Assembly (NCBI RefSeq): GCF_030717995.2
Contig: NZ_CP157743.1
Coordinates: 806,001 to 870,000 of the forward strand
Direction of reading: 5' to 3'
DNA length: 64,000 nt
Source of the DNA: Methylomarinum sp. Ch1-1
Lineage (GTDB): Bacteria > Pseudomonadota > Gammaproteobacteria > Methylococcales > Methylomonadaceae
Shown here: in pieces, positions 53,166-60,907 of the stretch
How positions within the stretch are numbered: position 1 is the stretch's first letter
Layout of the letters: each line of letters opens with the position of its first letter
Translations under genes and position numbers: made by a program
The notes under the pieces: generated by a model
What the model was told of the DNA's origin: nothing
The model's database searches: none
The model's input: only the letters and a program-made list of their open reading frames with translations

Positions 53166-53789
53166 TTATTCGCCCTTTCCTTCGTTTTCCATCATCGCGC
53201 CGCAGGACATTTCACCGCCCTTTCCTTCGTTTTCCATCATCGCGCCGCAGGACATTTCACCGCCCTTTCCTTCATTTTCCATCATCGCGCCACAGGACAT
53301 TTCACCGCCTTTCATGTCCTTGCCTTTCATCATGCCGCCCATGCCGCATTTGCCTTCCTTGCCTTTCATCATCGCGCCGCAGGAATTTTCCATGCCTTTT
53401 TTCATTTTGCCGTTTTCCATCATATCGCCGCAGCGTCCTTCGCCGCATTTACCTTCAGTATCTTTAGGCTTGGACATACCCATGCCGCATTTGCCTTCCT
53501 TGCCTTTCATCATCGCACCGCAGGAATTCTCCATGCCTTTTTTCATTTTGCCGTTTTCCATCATCGCGCCGCATTGACCTTCGCCGCAGCTGGCTTCCTT
53601 GGATTTTTTGCCGCCCGAATAAGGGACGACGCTATAGCCCTTACCCGCTTCGGCGACCTGCATGTAACCTTCGGAGAGTTCGGTCATCGCGAACGGATTG
53701 GTTTCGGCTTGTGCCGATGTTGCGGTGAGTGAGGTGACAAGAGCGGTTCCCATCGCAGTAGCCAATGGAGTTTTATGCATTTTTTTCAT
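53166..53789 (-). CDS. hvfA: HvfA/bufferin-type RiPP precursor with expanded Cys/Met repeats
   Basis: A 207-aa precursor. Signal peptide 1-28 (cut AQA-ET), a leader-like region about 29-65, then a core with 11 Cys (68, 73, 90, 101, 115, 120, 137, 148, 166, 181, 196), every one followed by Gly. A 38-residue block (about 66-103) recurs at 113-150. Residues 161-205 are three copies of a 15-residue unit containing EMSCGAMMENEGK. EGKCG, the usual motif of this family, occurs three times; SCGAMM occurs five times. The mature peptide should bind copper in the periplasm. AGAGGA precedes the ATG. No DoxX-type gene follows the operon. Confidence 0.92.
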   Translation of the reverse strand: MKKMHKTPLATAMGTALVTSLTATSAQAETNPFAMTELSEGYMQVAEAGKGYSVVPYSGGKKSKEASCGEGQCGAMMENGKMKKGMENSCGAMMKGKEGKCGMGMSKPKDTEGKCGEGRCGDMMENGKMKKGMENSCGAMMKGKEGKCGMGGMMKGKDMKGGEMSCGAMMENEGKGGEMSCGAMMENEGKGGEMSCGAMMENEGKGE

Positions 53790-53828
53790 TAGTAATCCTC
53801 TTTGCTGTTTTTTATTGTTTGAAATATA

Positions 53829-53878
53829 GTAACTATTCAGCTTGATACTGAGAAAACATTTTTATACTGAATAGTTAC
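53829..53878. repeat. Minimal F2 element (50 bp) upstream of hvfA
   Basis: Two F2 termini almost back to back: GTAACTATTCAG at 53829 and CTGAATAGTTAC ending at 53878, with about 26 bp between. GAAATATA is duplicated exactly at 53821-53828 and 53879-53886. It lies 39 bp before the hvfA ATG, so it must be in the promoter or leader of the operon. Confidence 0.9.
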
Positions 53879-53999
53879 GAAATATAAAGCGCATCCATTG
53901 CGGCATACGATATGAAATAGATCGATGCAGTTCATGTTAAGCATTGCCCTACGACTATACAGAAAAATGAACGTTCCATCCATAAAGGGGATGCCTTTC

Positions 54000-54219
54000 A
54001 GCAATTCCAAGTTTGAGCGTTTTAGCGCTGTTTAGGGCCTGGAGAGTGTCTGTCGAGGAACGCCGTTCACCCAGCACCTAAATTATCCTGGAATGTAAAA
54101 TATAGTCCTGTAGCCATGGAATTAGGTGCTGGGTAAACTCACCCCTGGGGGACTCCCTGCCGCCGACACCCTCGCCAAACACACCCCAAGACCTCTTTGT
54201 TATTCTAATGGGTAGTTGT
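54000..54219. repeat. F1 mobile element between hvfA and nth
   Basis: Begins AGCAATTCCAAGTTTGAGCG and carries GTCTGTCGAGGAACGCCG, the CACCCAGCACCTAAATT/AATTAGGTGCTGGGT pair and CTCGCCAAACACACC. The right end (ATGGGTAGTTGTT) is diverged from TGGGAATTGCT. No clear target duplication. Together with the minimal F2 copy it fills most of the 478-bp gap upstream of hvfA. Confidence 0.75.
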
Positions 54220-54267
54220 TGATATCGCCTCACGGCCTCATTAAGGTTCGTTGGGAAGTTTCGTGCA

Positions 54268-54903
54268 TTAACTGTCGGTCTTATCCTTATATTCGCACAG
54301 ATCCGCGATCACGCAGCTTTGGCAGCGCGGTTTACGGGCGATGCAGGTATAGCGACCATGTAAAATCAATAGGTGATGCGCGTCTTTTTTATGTTGCTTC
54401 GGCACCCATTTTTCCAACTTTTTTTCCACTTCCAGCACGGTTTTGCCCGGTGCGATTCGTGTGCGATTCGATACCCTGAAAATATGCGTATCGACGGCGA
54501 TGGTCGGTTGGTCAAATGCGGTGTTTAGAATCACATTGGCGGTTTTTCGGCCGACCCCGGCCAGTGCTTCCAATTGCTCGCGGCTCTGCGGAACTTCGCC
54601 GTCGTGTTTTTCCAGCAAGCTCCGGCACAGCTTGATGATATTGGCGGCCTTGCTGTTGTAGAGGCCGATGGTCTTGATGTATTCCTTCAGCCCCTCTTCG
54701 CCGAGCTCCAGAATGGCTTGTGGGGTGTTGGCGACCGGGTACAGCTTGGCGGTGGCTTTATTGACCCCCTTGTCGGTAGCCTGAGCGGACAATACGACCG
54801 CAATCAATAATTCAAATGGCGTGCTGTAGTTCAGCTCCGTCGTGGGTTCGGGGATGGCGGCGGCCAGGCGATCGAAAATCGCCAGTCGTTTTTCTTTGTT
54901 CAT
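54268..54903 (-). CDS. nth: Endonuclease III (base-excision repair)
   Basis: DNA glycosylase/AP lyase for oxidised pyrimidines. The 211-aa product has the helix-hairpin-helix LEALAGVGRKTANV with catalytic K120, the catalytic D138 (AVDTHIFRV), and the [4Fe-4S] cluster Cys at 187, 194, 197 and 203, all at the positions of E. coli Nth. F1 elements lie on both sides. Confidence 0.97.
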   Translation of the reverse strand: MNKEKRLAIFDRLAAAIPEPTTELNYSTPFELLIAVVLSAQATDKGVNKATAKLYPVANTPQAILELGEEGLKEYIKTIGLYNSKAANIIKLCRSLLEKHDGEVPQSREQLEALAGVGRKTANVILNTAFDQPTIAVDTHIFRVSNRTRIAPGKTVLEVEKKLEKWVPKQHKKDAHHLLILHGRYTCIARKPRCQSCVIADLCEYKDKTDS

Positions 54904-54953
54904 TAAAACGAGTGTTTATTGGATAATGCGCAATTTTCTGTTTGTTAGTTTAA

Positions 54954-55104
54954 AGCACCAGTTTGAGTGTTTTAGCGGTGTTTAGGACTTGGGGTGTGTC
55001 TGTCGAGGAACCCATCCTTGGGAGGGCTGACGGCGGACTCCCTGACGCCGAGATCCTTGTCAAACACACCCCGCGCACTTTTTGATCTCTTAAATAGGTG
55101 TTGC
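54954..55104. repeat. F1 mobile element, internally deleted, between nth and rep
   Basis: AGCACCAGTTTGAGTG at the left and AGGTGTTGCT at the right, with the outer arms GGGGTGTGTCTGTCGAGGAA and CCTTGTCAAACACACCCC. The inner ACCCAGCACC arms are missing. It fills most of the 239-bp gap. Confidence 0.7.
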
Positions 55105-55142
55105 TCGCATGCTAGCCTCAGACCGGCTTTAGCCTTTAGTGA

Positions 55143-57146
55143 TCACGCCAGCATGTTTTTCAAATGAGCCAGGCTAGCCTTGCCACGCTCCTTGACGACT
55201 TCGGGGTCCAGCTGTTTTTTGTTGGCCCATTCCAGGTCGCCTTCCGGTAATTCATTCAGGAAGCGGCTGGGTTCGCACTCGGTCATTTCGCCGTAGCGTT
55301 TGCGATGGGTGCAGTAACTGAACGTGCAGCTTTTCTGCGCGCGGGTGATGCCGACATAGGCCAGCCGTCGTTCTTCCTCGATATTATCGGTTTCGATGCT
55401 GTTTTGATGCGGCAGCAGATTTTCCTCCATGCCAATCAAAAACACATGCGGAAATTCCAGTCCCTTGGAGGCATGCAAGGTCATCAGACTGACCTGGTCG
55501 CCGGCTTCCTGCTCCTGATTTCGTTCCAGGATATCCATTAACAGCACCTTGCTGATGATTTCCGCCAGCGATTTTTCCCCGCCCTGTTCATTGCCGGCGA
55601 TGCGTTTCAGCCAGTCGATCAGTTCGTAGACATTGGAAATTTTGCGTTCGGCCGAGGCCGGCGTTTTACTGTTTTCCTGCAGCCATTGCTCATAATTGAT
55701 TTGCTGAATCACCTCGTCGATGACGGCGAAGGTGTCTTCCCGTTCGATGCGCTCGGCGGTATCGGAAACCCAATGGCAGAATCTTTGCAACCGTTGCACG
55801 GCTTTTTCCGCCAGCCTTTGTTGCAGACCGAATTCGGAGCAGGCGGCGAACAGGCTGACATGGCGCTGATTGGCGTAGTCGCCGAGCGTTTCCAGTGTGC
55901 TAGGGCCGATTTCGCGGCGTGGCGTGTTGATGATGCGCAAAAAGGCGGCATCGTCCTCGTGATTCACGAACAGGCGTAGATAGGCCAGGATGTCCTTGAT
56001 TTCGGAATAGGCGAAGAACGAGGTGCTGCCGCTGATGAAATAAGGCACATTGTTTTCCCGCAAGCCTCGTTCAAACAGCCGTGATTGATGGTTGCCGCGA
56101 TAGAGTATCGCGTAGTCGGCGTAACTGCCGCCGTGTCTGAATTTATGATGGATGATTTCGGAGACGATCTGTTTGGCTTCGGTGATATCGTTTTTATGGC
56201 TTAATACTCGCAGCGGTTCGCCAAAACCTAGATTACTCCATAGTTTCTTGTCGAAGGTATGGGGGTTGTTGGCGATCAGCTGATTGGCGACCTTCAGGAT
56301 GCGGCCGGCGGAGCGATAGTTTTGTTCCAGCTTGATGACTTGCAGGCGGCCGTAATCCTTCTGCAACTGGCTCAGGTTCTCCGGTTGCGCGCCACGCCAG
56401 GCGTAAATGGATTGGTCGTCATCGCCGACCACGGTGAAGCGGCCCAGGTTGCCGGCCAGCAGGCGCACCAATTGATATTGAGTGATATTGGTGTCCTGAT
56501 ATTCATCGACCAGCAGATAGCGGATGCGGTTCTGCCATTTTTCCAGGATCTCCGGATGTTGTTGGAACAATAACACCGGCAATAAAATCAGGTCGTCGAA
56601 ATCGACCGCATTATAGGCCTTCAGGCTGCGGTTAAAATCGACATATAGACGAGCTGCCGCCAAGGTCTCATGATCGGCATTGCTGAGCGCCTGTTCCGGG
56701 GTCACGAAGGCGTTTTTCCATTGTCCGATCTGCCGGTTATAGCTTTCCACGGCATCGATGTCGCAGTCCTTGAGGCCGTGATTGATTAGGCTGCGCAACA
56801 GGCTCAGCTTGTCCTGTTCATCAAATAGGGTAATAGCCGATTTGTAGCCCAATGTCTTATGCTCTTTACGCAGGATGTCCAAGCCCAAGGAATGGAAGGT
56901 CGAAACCCGCAGCCCTTTGCTTTGCGAGTCGTCCAGCAGGCGCGCGACCCGCTCCTTCATCTCCCGGGCCGCCTTGTTGGTGAAGGTCACCGCGGCGATG
57001 TTGCGCGCCGAGGTGCCCTGCTGCACCAAATAGGCGATTTTTTCGGTAATGACGCGGGTTTTGCCGCTGCCGGCCCCGGCCAACACCAATAACGGACGAT
57101 CGATAGTCTTCACAGCGGCAAGCTGTTGTGGATTTAATTTAGCCAT
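55143..57146 (-). CDS. rep: ATP-dependent DNA helicase Rep
   Basis: Superfamily 1A 3'-5' helicase that helps replication forks pass obstacles. The 667-aa length fits Rep. Motifs in order: Walker A AGAGSGKT (residues 23-30), TFTNKAAREMKERV (Ia), LVDEYQDTN (II), GDDDQSIYAWRGA (III), LEQNYRS (IV), TLHASKGLEF (V) and VGITRAQ (VI). It starts three bases after the yifB stop, so the two are co-transcribed. Confidence 0.96.
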   Translation of the reverse strand: MAKLNPQQLAAVKTIDRPLLVLAGAGSGKTRVITEKIAYLVQQGTSARNIAAVTFTNKAAREMKERVARLLDDSQSKGLRVSTFHSLGLDILRKEHKTLGYKSAITLFDEQDKLSLLRSLINHGLKDCDIDAVESYNRQIGQWKNAFVTPEQALSNADHETLAAARLYVDFNRSLKAYNAVDFDDLILLPVLLFQQHPEILEKWQNRIRYLLVDEYQDTNITQYQLVRLLAGNLGRFTVVGDDDQSIYAWRGAQPENLSQLQKDYGRLQVIKLEQNYRSAGRILKVANQLIANNPHTFDKKLWSNLGFGEPLRVLSHKNDITEAKQIVSEIIHHKFRHGGSYADYAILYRGNHQSRLFERGLRENNVPYFISGSTSFFAYSEIKDILAYLRLFVNHEDDAAFLRIINTPRREIGPSTLETLGDYANQRHVSLFAACSEFGLQQRLAEKAVQRLQRFCHWVSDTAERIEREDTFAVIDEVIQQINYEQWLQENSKTPASAERKISNVYELIDWLKRIAGNEQGGEKSLAEIISKVLLMDILERNQEQEAGDQVSLMTLHASKGLEFPHVFLIGMEENLLPHQNSIETDNIEEERRLAYVGITRAQKSCTFSYCTHRKRYGEMTECEPSRFLNELPEGDLEWANKKQLDPEVVKERGKASLAHLKNMLA

Positions 57147-57149
57147 AAT

Positions 57150-58658
57150 TTAAACAGCGCGATCGAGTTTGCGGTAACTGATGGCTTCGCTGACATGCGA
57201 AGTATTGATGGCTTCACTACCGGCCAGATCGGCAATGGTTCTAGCCAGTTTTAGGATGCGATGATAGGCGCGGTGCGACAGAGCGAATTTTTCCAGCGCC
57301 TGCTCCAGCAATTGATGACTTTGTTCGGACAAGGGACAGAATTCTTTCACGCCGGGGGAGGTTAACAGAGCGTTGGCTTTTCCGCAACGCGCCAATGCCC
57401 GTTGACGTGCAGCGACGACTCTTTGTTTGATGTCGGCGCTGCTTTCCTCGCCTTGTGGCGAGCCTTGGCGCAATACCTCCAGCGAGACCCTGGGAACTTC
57501 CAGGTGCATGTCGATGCGGTCCAGCAGTGGTCCGGATATGCGGGCGCGGTAACGTTCGACCTGTTCGGCGGTGCAATGGCAGCGGCCGGAAGGATCGCCC
57601 AGATAGCCGCAGGGGCAGGGGTTCATCGCGGCAATCAGCTGAAAGCGGGCGGGGAAGTCGGCCTGACGGCTGGCTCGGGAAATGGTGATGTAGCCGTTTT
57701 CCAGCGGCTCTCTGAGAACCTCCAGCACCTTGCGGTCGAATTCCGGCAGTTCGTCGAGAAACAGCATGCCGTGATGGGCCAATGATATTTCTCCAGGCCT
57801 TGGATTGCTGCCCCCGCCGATCAGCGCTGCGGCGGAGGCGCTATGATGGGGTGCGCGGAATGGCGGCCGGCGCCATTGACTGATATCCAAGCCCTGATTG
57901 CTGATCGACGCTATCGCCGCCGTTTCCTGCGCCTGTTGTTCACTTAGGTCCGGCACGATGCTCGGCATGCGCGCCGCCAGCATCGACTTACCGGTGCCGG
58001 GCGGGCCCATCATCAATAAATTGTGCCCGCCGGCGGCGGCGATTTCCAACGCTCTCTTGACCTGGAAGTGGCCTTGCACATCGGCAAAGTCTAGCGCGTG
58101 GTCGCTTACCGGCGTGTCGTGTTCAGCCAGCGTCGTTTCGATCGATTTTTGCCCACTCAGGTGAGCGCAGACTTGCAGCAGGCTATCGGCCGGAATTAGC
58201 TCGGCCTGCTTCACTAACGCGGCTTCGGCCAGGTTTTCGCTGGGCAGTATCAGCTGTCTGTCCGCATCGCGGCTATGAATGGCGACGGGCAGTGCGCCGC
58301 TGATCGGGCGTAACTCGCCGCCTAACGACAGTTCGCCTATGCACTCGTAACGGCTCAATGCTTGCTTGGGTATTTGCTCGGAAGCGGCCAGAATGCCCAG
58401 TGCGATAGCGAGATCGAAGCGGCCGCCTTCCTTGGGCAGGTCGGCCGGCGCCAGATTGATCGTGATGCGCTGGATCGGGAATTCGAAATGCGAGTTCAGA
58501 ATCGCGCCGCGCACGCGATCCTTGCTCTCCTTGACCGCCGTTTCCGGCAGGCCAACGATGCTCAACGACGGCAGGCCATTGCTAACGTGAACTTCGACCG
58601 TCACGAGTGGCGCATCGATGCCGGAACGGCCGCGGCTGTATACAATGGCGAGTGACAT
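57150..58658 (-). CDS. comM: YifB/ComM family Mg-chelatase-like AAA+ protein
   Basis: 502 aa with an N-terminal Lon-like (ChlI) domain, then an AAA+ domain with Walker A GPPGTGKS (218-225), Walker B MLFLDELPEF and the CPCGYLGD Cys segment, and a C-terminal magnesium-chelatase-type domain. ComM acts as a helicase that promotes branch migration during natural transformation in Vibrio; in this species the role is inferred. It lies between ubiK and rep. Confidence 0.94.
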   Translation of the reverse strand: MSLAIVYSRGRSGIDAPLVTVEVHVSNGLPSLSIVGLPETAVKESKDRVRGAILNSHFEFPIQRITINLAPADLPKEGGRFDLAIALGILAASEQIPKQALSRYECIGELSLGGELRPISGALPVAIHSRDADRQLILPSENLAEAALVKQAELIPADSLLQVCAHLSGQKSIETTLAEHDTPVSDHALDFADVQGHFQVKRALEIAAAGGHNLLMMGPPGTGKSMLAARMPSIVPDLSEQQAQETAAIASISNQGLDISQWRRPPFRAPHHSASAAALIGGGSNPRPGEISLAHHGMLFLDELPEFDRKVLEVLREPLENGYITISRASRQADFPARFQLIAAMNPCPCGYLGDPSGRCHCTAEQVERYRARISGPLLDRIDMHLEVPRVSLEVLRQGSPQGEESSADIKQRVVAARQRALARCGKANALLTSPGVKEFCPLSEQSHQLLEQALEKFALSHRAYHRILKLARTIADLAGSEAINTSHVSEAISYRKLDRAV

Positions 58659-58708
58659 AGGGGTAAATATACCAGCGTATGCTTATGAGGGCCAAGGAAA
58701 CCCGACTG

Positions 58709-58960
58709 TCAGTCTTTGGGCAGTTGTTGCTCCATGTCGGCAACGCGTTTTTCCAAGTCTTCCAGCTTGCTGCGCGTTTTTGCCAAGACCGCCTTTTGCA
58801 CTTCGAATTCCTCGCGGCTAACCAGATCCAGTTTGCCTAGCGCGCTTTGCAAAATGGCGTGAAAGTTTTTTTCCAGGTCTTCTTTCAGGTTGCTGAAGCC
58901 GGGAGGAATGGCGCCGGATAAGCGGCTGGCGATATCATCAATAGCTTTGGGGTCTATCAT
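58709..58960 (-). CDS. ubiK: Ubiquinone biosynthesis accessory factor UbiK (YqiC/BMFP)
   Basis: An 83-aa protein with an amphipathic N-terminal helix (SRLSGAIPPGFSNLKEDLEK) and a C-terminal coiled coil (AVLAKTRSKLEDLEKRVADMEQQL), typical of the BMFP family. UbiK works with UbiJ as an assembly factor for aerobic ubiquinone synthesis. It begins a ubiK-yifB-rep run on the minus strand. Confidence 0.93.
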   Translation of the reverse strand: MIDPKAIDDIASRLSGAIPPGFSNLKEDLEKNFHAILQSALGKLDLVSREEFEVQKAVLAKTRSKLEDLEKRVADMEQQLPKD

Positions 58961-59026
58961 AATAGTCTCTTAATCGTTGGTCTTGGGGAAGTGTCGATTT
59001 AATCAGCACTACTCTAGTTGTAACGT

Positions 59027-59172
59027 AACGACTCACCCCCATTCGTAGGGTGGATGCGCCCTTCAGGCTTATCCCCCTACATGCCCTGCCGCGTTCGATA
59101 AGTGGGGCGAGCAGTTACGTTGTAACTATTCAGTCTGGTCTCGAGAAAATCCATTTTATACTGAATAGTGAC
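59027..59172. repeat. F2-related repeats near ubiK and the MarR gene
   Basis: 59122-59172 is a 51-bp minimal F2 element (GTAACTATTCAG...CTGAATAGTGAC, one base off at the right). Immediately left, 59027-59120 is bounded by GTAACG/CGTTAC and contains a rearranged version of the interior of the F2 copy at 13246 (ACTCACCCCCATTCGTAGGG, then GGATGCGCCCTTCAGGC). The right end is 8 bp from the MarR gene stop. Confidence 0.72.
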
Positions 59173-59179
59173 CTCTAGC

Positions 59180-59740
59180 TTAACAAGGGAGATGTTCCCT
59201 GCATAACTTTTCGGTGTCGGCCTGTTCCAGCGGTGACTGGGTCAGTTCACAATGGAAATGATTTTCCCTCTCGCCAAAAAAGCGGCAGGTCCGACATAAG
59301 CCGAAGCTTTTCGAATGGTTGGCGGCTTGCAGGGCCGAAAGGGTCACGTTCAGCGCATCATCGATCGATTCGAATTGTTGCGCCGAAACCTGTTGTTCGG
59401 CTTGATCAAAAATTTCCAGCGGTTGCAAGCCGTTGATCAATTCCAATCCAGCTTCGGTCAGCACTAGATGCACGACTCGACGGTCTTCGGTATCCGGCAC
59501 TTTTTCGATGTAGTTTTTCCGTTCCAATACCTGAATCGATTGAGAAACCGTGCCTTTGGTCGAACCTAGATATTCGGTTACCGCGGCCGGCGTATCGCTG
59601 TATCGATTGCATTTGGCCAGATATTCCAGCACCTGTCCGTGAACGGGCTGCAGGCCGATAGCGGCGTATCGTTTGCGTTCTTCCGAACGCACCAAGGTGC
59701 TGATGCGTTCGATAAGCTTAAAGGTGTTTAACTCGTGCAT
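59180..59740 (-). CDS. MarR-family regulator with a cysteine-rich C-terminal tail
   Basis: 186 aa. Residues about 25-110 form the MarR winged helix (VTEYLGSTKGTVSQSIQVLE recognition region, DTEDRRVVHLVLT wing). The C-terminal 40 residues carry C149-x2-C152-x11-C164-x15-C180-x5-C186, a pattern suited to an Fe-S cluster or zinc. This makes a redox- or metal-sensing MarR protein likely. Its targets are unknown; no gene is divergent within a short distance. Confidence 0.88.
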   Translation of the reverse strand: MHELNTFKLIERISTLVRSEERKRYAAIGLQPVHGQVLEYLAKCNRYSDTPAAVTEYLGSTKGTVSQSIQVLERKNYIEKVPDTEDRRVVHLVLTEAGLELINGLQPLEIFDQAEQQVSAQQFESIDDALNVTLSALQAANHSKSFGLCRTCRFFGERENHFHCELTQSPLEQADTEKLCREHLPC

Positions 59741-59886
59741 GACGAAATTTTAGCACAAGTCATGCCAAACCCTAGCAATATTGGCGAGTTTATTTCGCCT
59801 CTGCTCGCTACGCTCCCTAGCTCAGAAACTATTCGAGATGGAAGAGGCAAGCATGAAGTCAATTAGGCGCATGAAAATTTAATGGT

Positions 59887-59955
59887 GGCTAAGCGTTTTA
59901 GCGGTGTTTAGGCCTGAGGTGTGTCTGTCGAGGAACGCCGTTCACCCAGCACCTA
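59887..59955. repeat. F1 mobile element, left part only, at the 3' end of speE
   Basis: Contains GCGTTTTAGCGGTGTTTAGG, GTGTGTCTGTCGAGGAACGCC and TTCACCCAGCACCTA and then stops. Its right edge lies 15 bp from the speE stop codon. No right end is found. Confidence 0.65.
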
Positions 59956-59970
59956 TGTTTCATCATGCCG

Positions 59971-60825
59971 TTATTGCGTTTTCATCGCCTTCTTGAAAAA
60001 CTCCGGCTGCGCCAGGCTGGCCTTATGGATATCGCTGTTGTAATAAACGGTATCGAAGACTTTATTGGCGGCATCCTGTTCGCGGAAGGTCGATAATTCG
60101 GCCTTACCGGCGATGGTCGCGCTCCACCAGCCCGACGGATAGACGCACTGCGGAAAGAATAAGGTCTGTAGATCGCCGAAGCCGGCTGCGCTCATCGCTC
60201 CGCGCATCTCGCCCAGCAAGCGCAGATGATACAGCGCCGATTCGCTTTGTTGTATCACCATGCCGTTGGCGGTCAGACAATTGTAGCAGTCGCGGTAGAA
60301 CGCTTCGCTGAACAGGCCTTCGGCCGGGCCGACCGGGTCGGTGCTGTCGACGATAATCAGGTCGACGCTGTCCGGGGCGGCGTCCTTGACCCATTTGATG
60401 CCGTCGATGAATTTCAATTGCGCGCGCGGATCGTCATTGGACGCGCACAGTTCCGGGAAATAACGCTCCGCCAGGCGGGTGACGCGTTCGTCGATATCGA
60501 TTTGCACGACTTCTTCCACGCCCGGGTGTTTCAGCACCTCTTTCAGCGTGCCGCAGTCGCCGCCGCCGATGATCCAGACTTTTTTCGGGTCCGGATGAGT
60601 GAACAAGGCCGGATGACTCATCATTTCGTGATAGAAAAAATTGTCGCGGCTGGTCAGCATCACGCAGCCGTCGATCACCATCAGGTTGCCGAAGCCTTCG
60701 GTTTCGTAGATTTCCAGGAACTGAAAGTCGGATTGCTCTTCGTGCAGTTTTTGTTTGATTTTTAATGAAAACGCCGAGCCATCGGCCGTCCATTGTTCGG
60801 TAAACCATTGTGAAGCTTCAAGCAT
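59971..60825 (-). CDS. speE: Spermidine synthase
   Basis: Transfers aminopropyl from decarboxylated SAM to putrescine. 284 aa from ATG 60825 (AGGA 8 bases upstream); the frame extends to 60864 without family-like sequence. Motifs: the N-terminal beta region (VMLTSRDNFFYHEMMSHP), the nucleotide-binding GGGDCGTLKEVLKHP and the catalytic-Asp segment IIVDSTDPVGPAEGLF. Divergent from speA across 82 bp, so both polyamine genes share a control region. Confidence 0.95.
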   Translation of the reverse strand: MLEASQWFTEQWTADGSAFSLKIKQKLHEEQSDFQFLEIYETEGFGNLMVIDGCVMLTSRDNFFYHEMMSHPALFTHPDPKKVWIIGGGDCGTLKEVLKHPGVEEVVQIDIDERVTRLAERYFPELCASNDDPRAQLKFIDGIKWVKDAAPDSVDLIIVDSTDPVGPAEGLFSEAFYRDCYNCLTANGMVIQQSESALYHLRLLGEMRGAMSAAGFGDLQTLFFPQCVYPSGWWSATIAGKAELSTFREQDAANKVFDTVYYNSDIHKASLAQPEFFKKAMKTQ

Positions 60826-60907
60826 TGTGTTGTCCTGAAATAAAGGTAAAAGAATCGGCTTCATTATATTAAAATTCTCTTTAAATTAGCATAGCCAGGA
60901 TGACAAA

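Noticed and set aside
52897-53732. Two long rightward frames rich in Ser/Pro/Phe or Phe/His/Ala across hvfA
   Set aside because: They are mirror frames of the repeat-rich hvfA gene; their periodicity follows from the coding repeat on the other strand.
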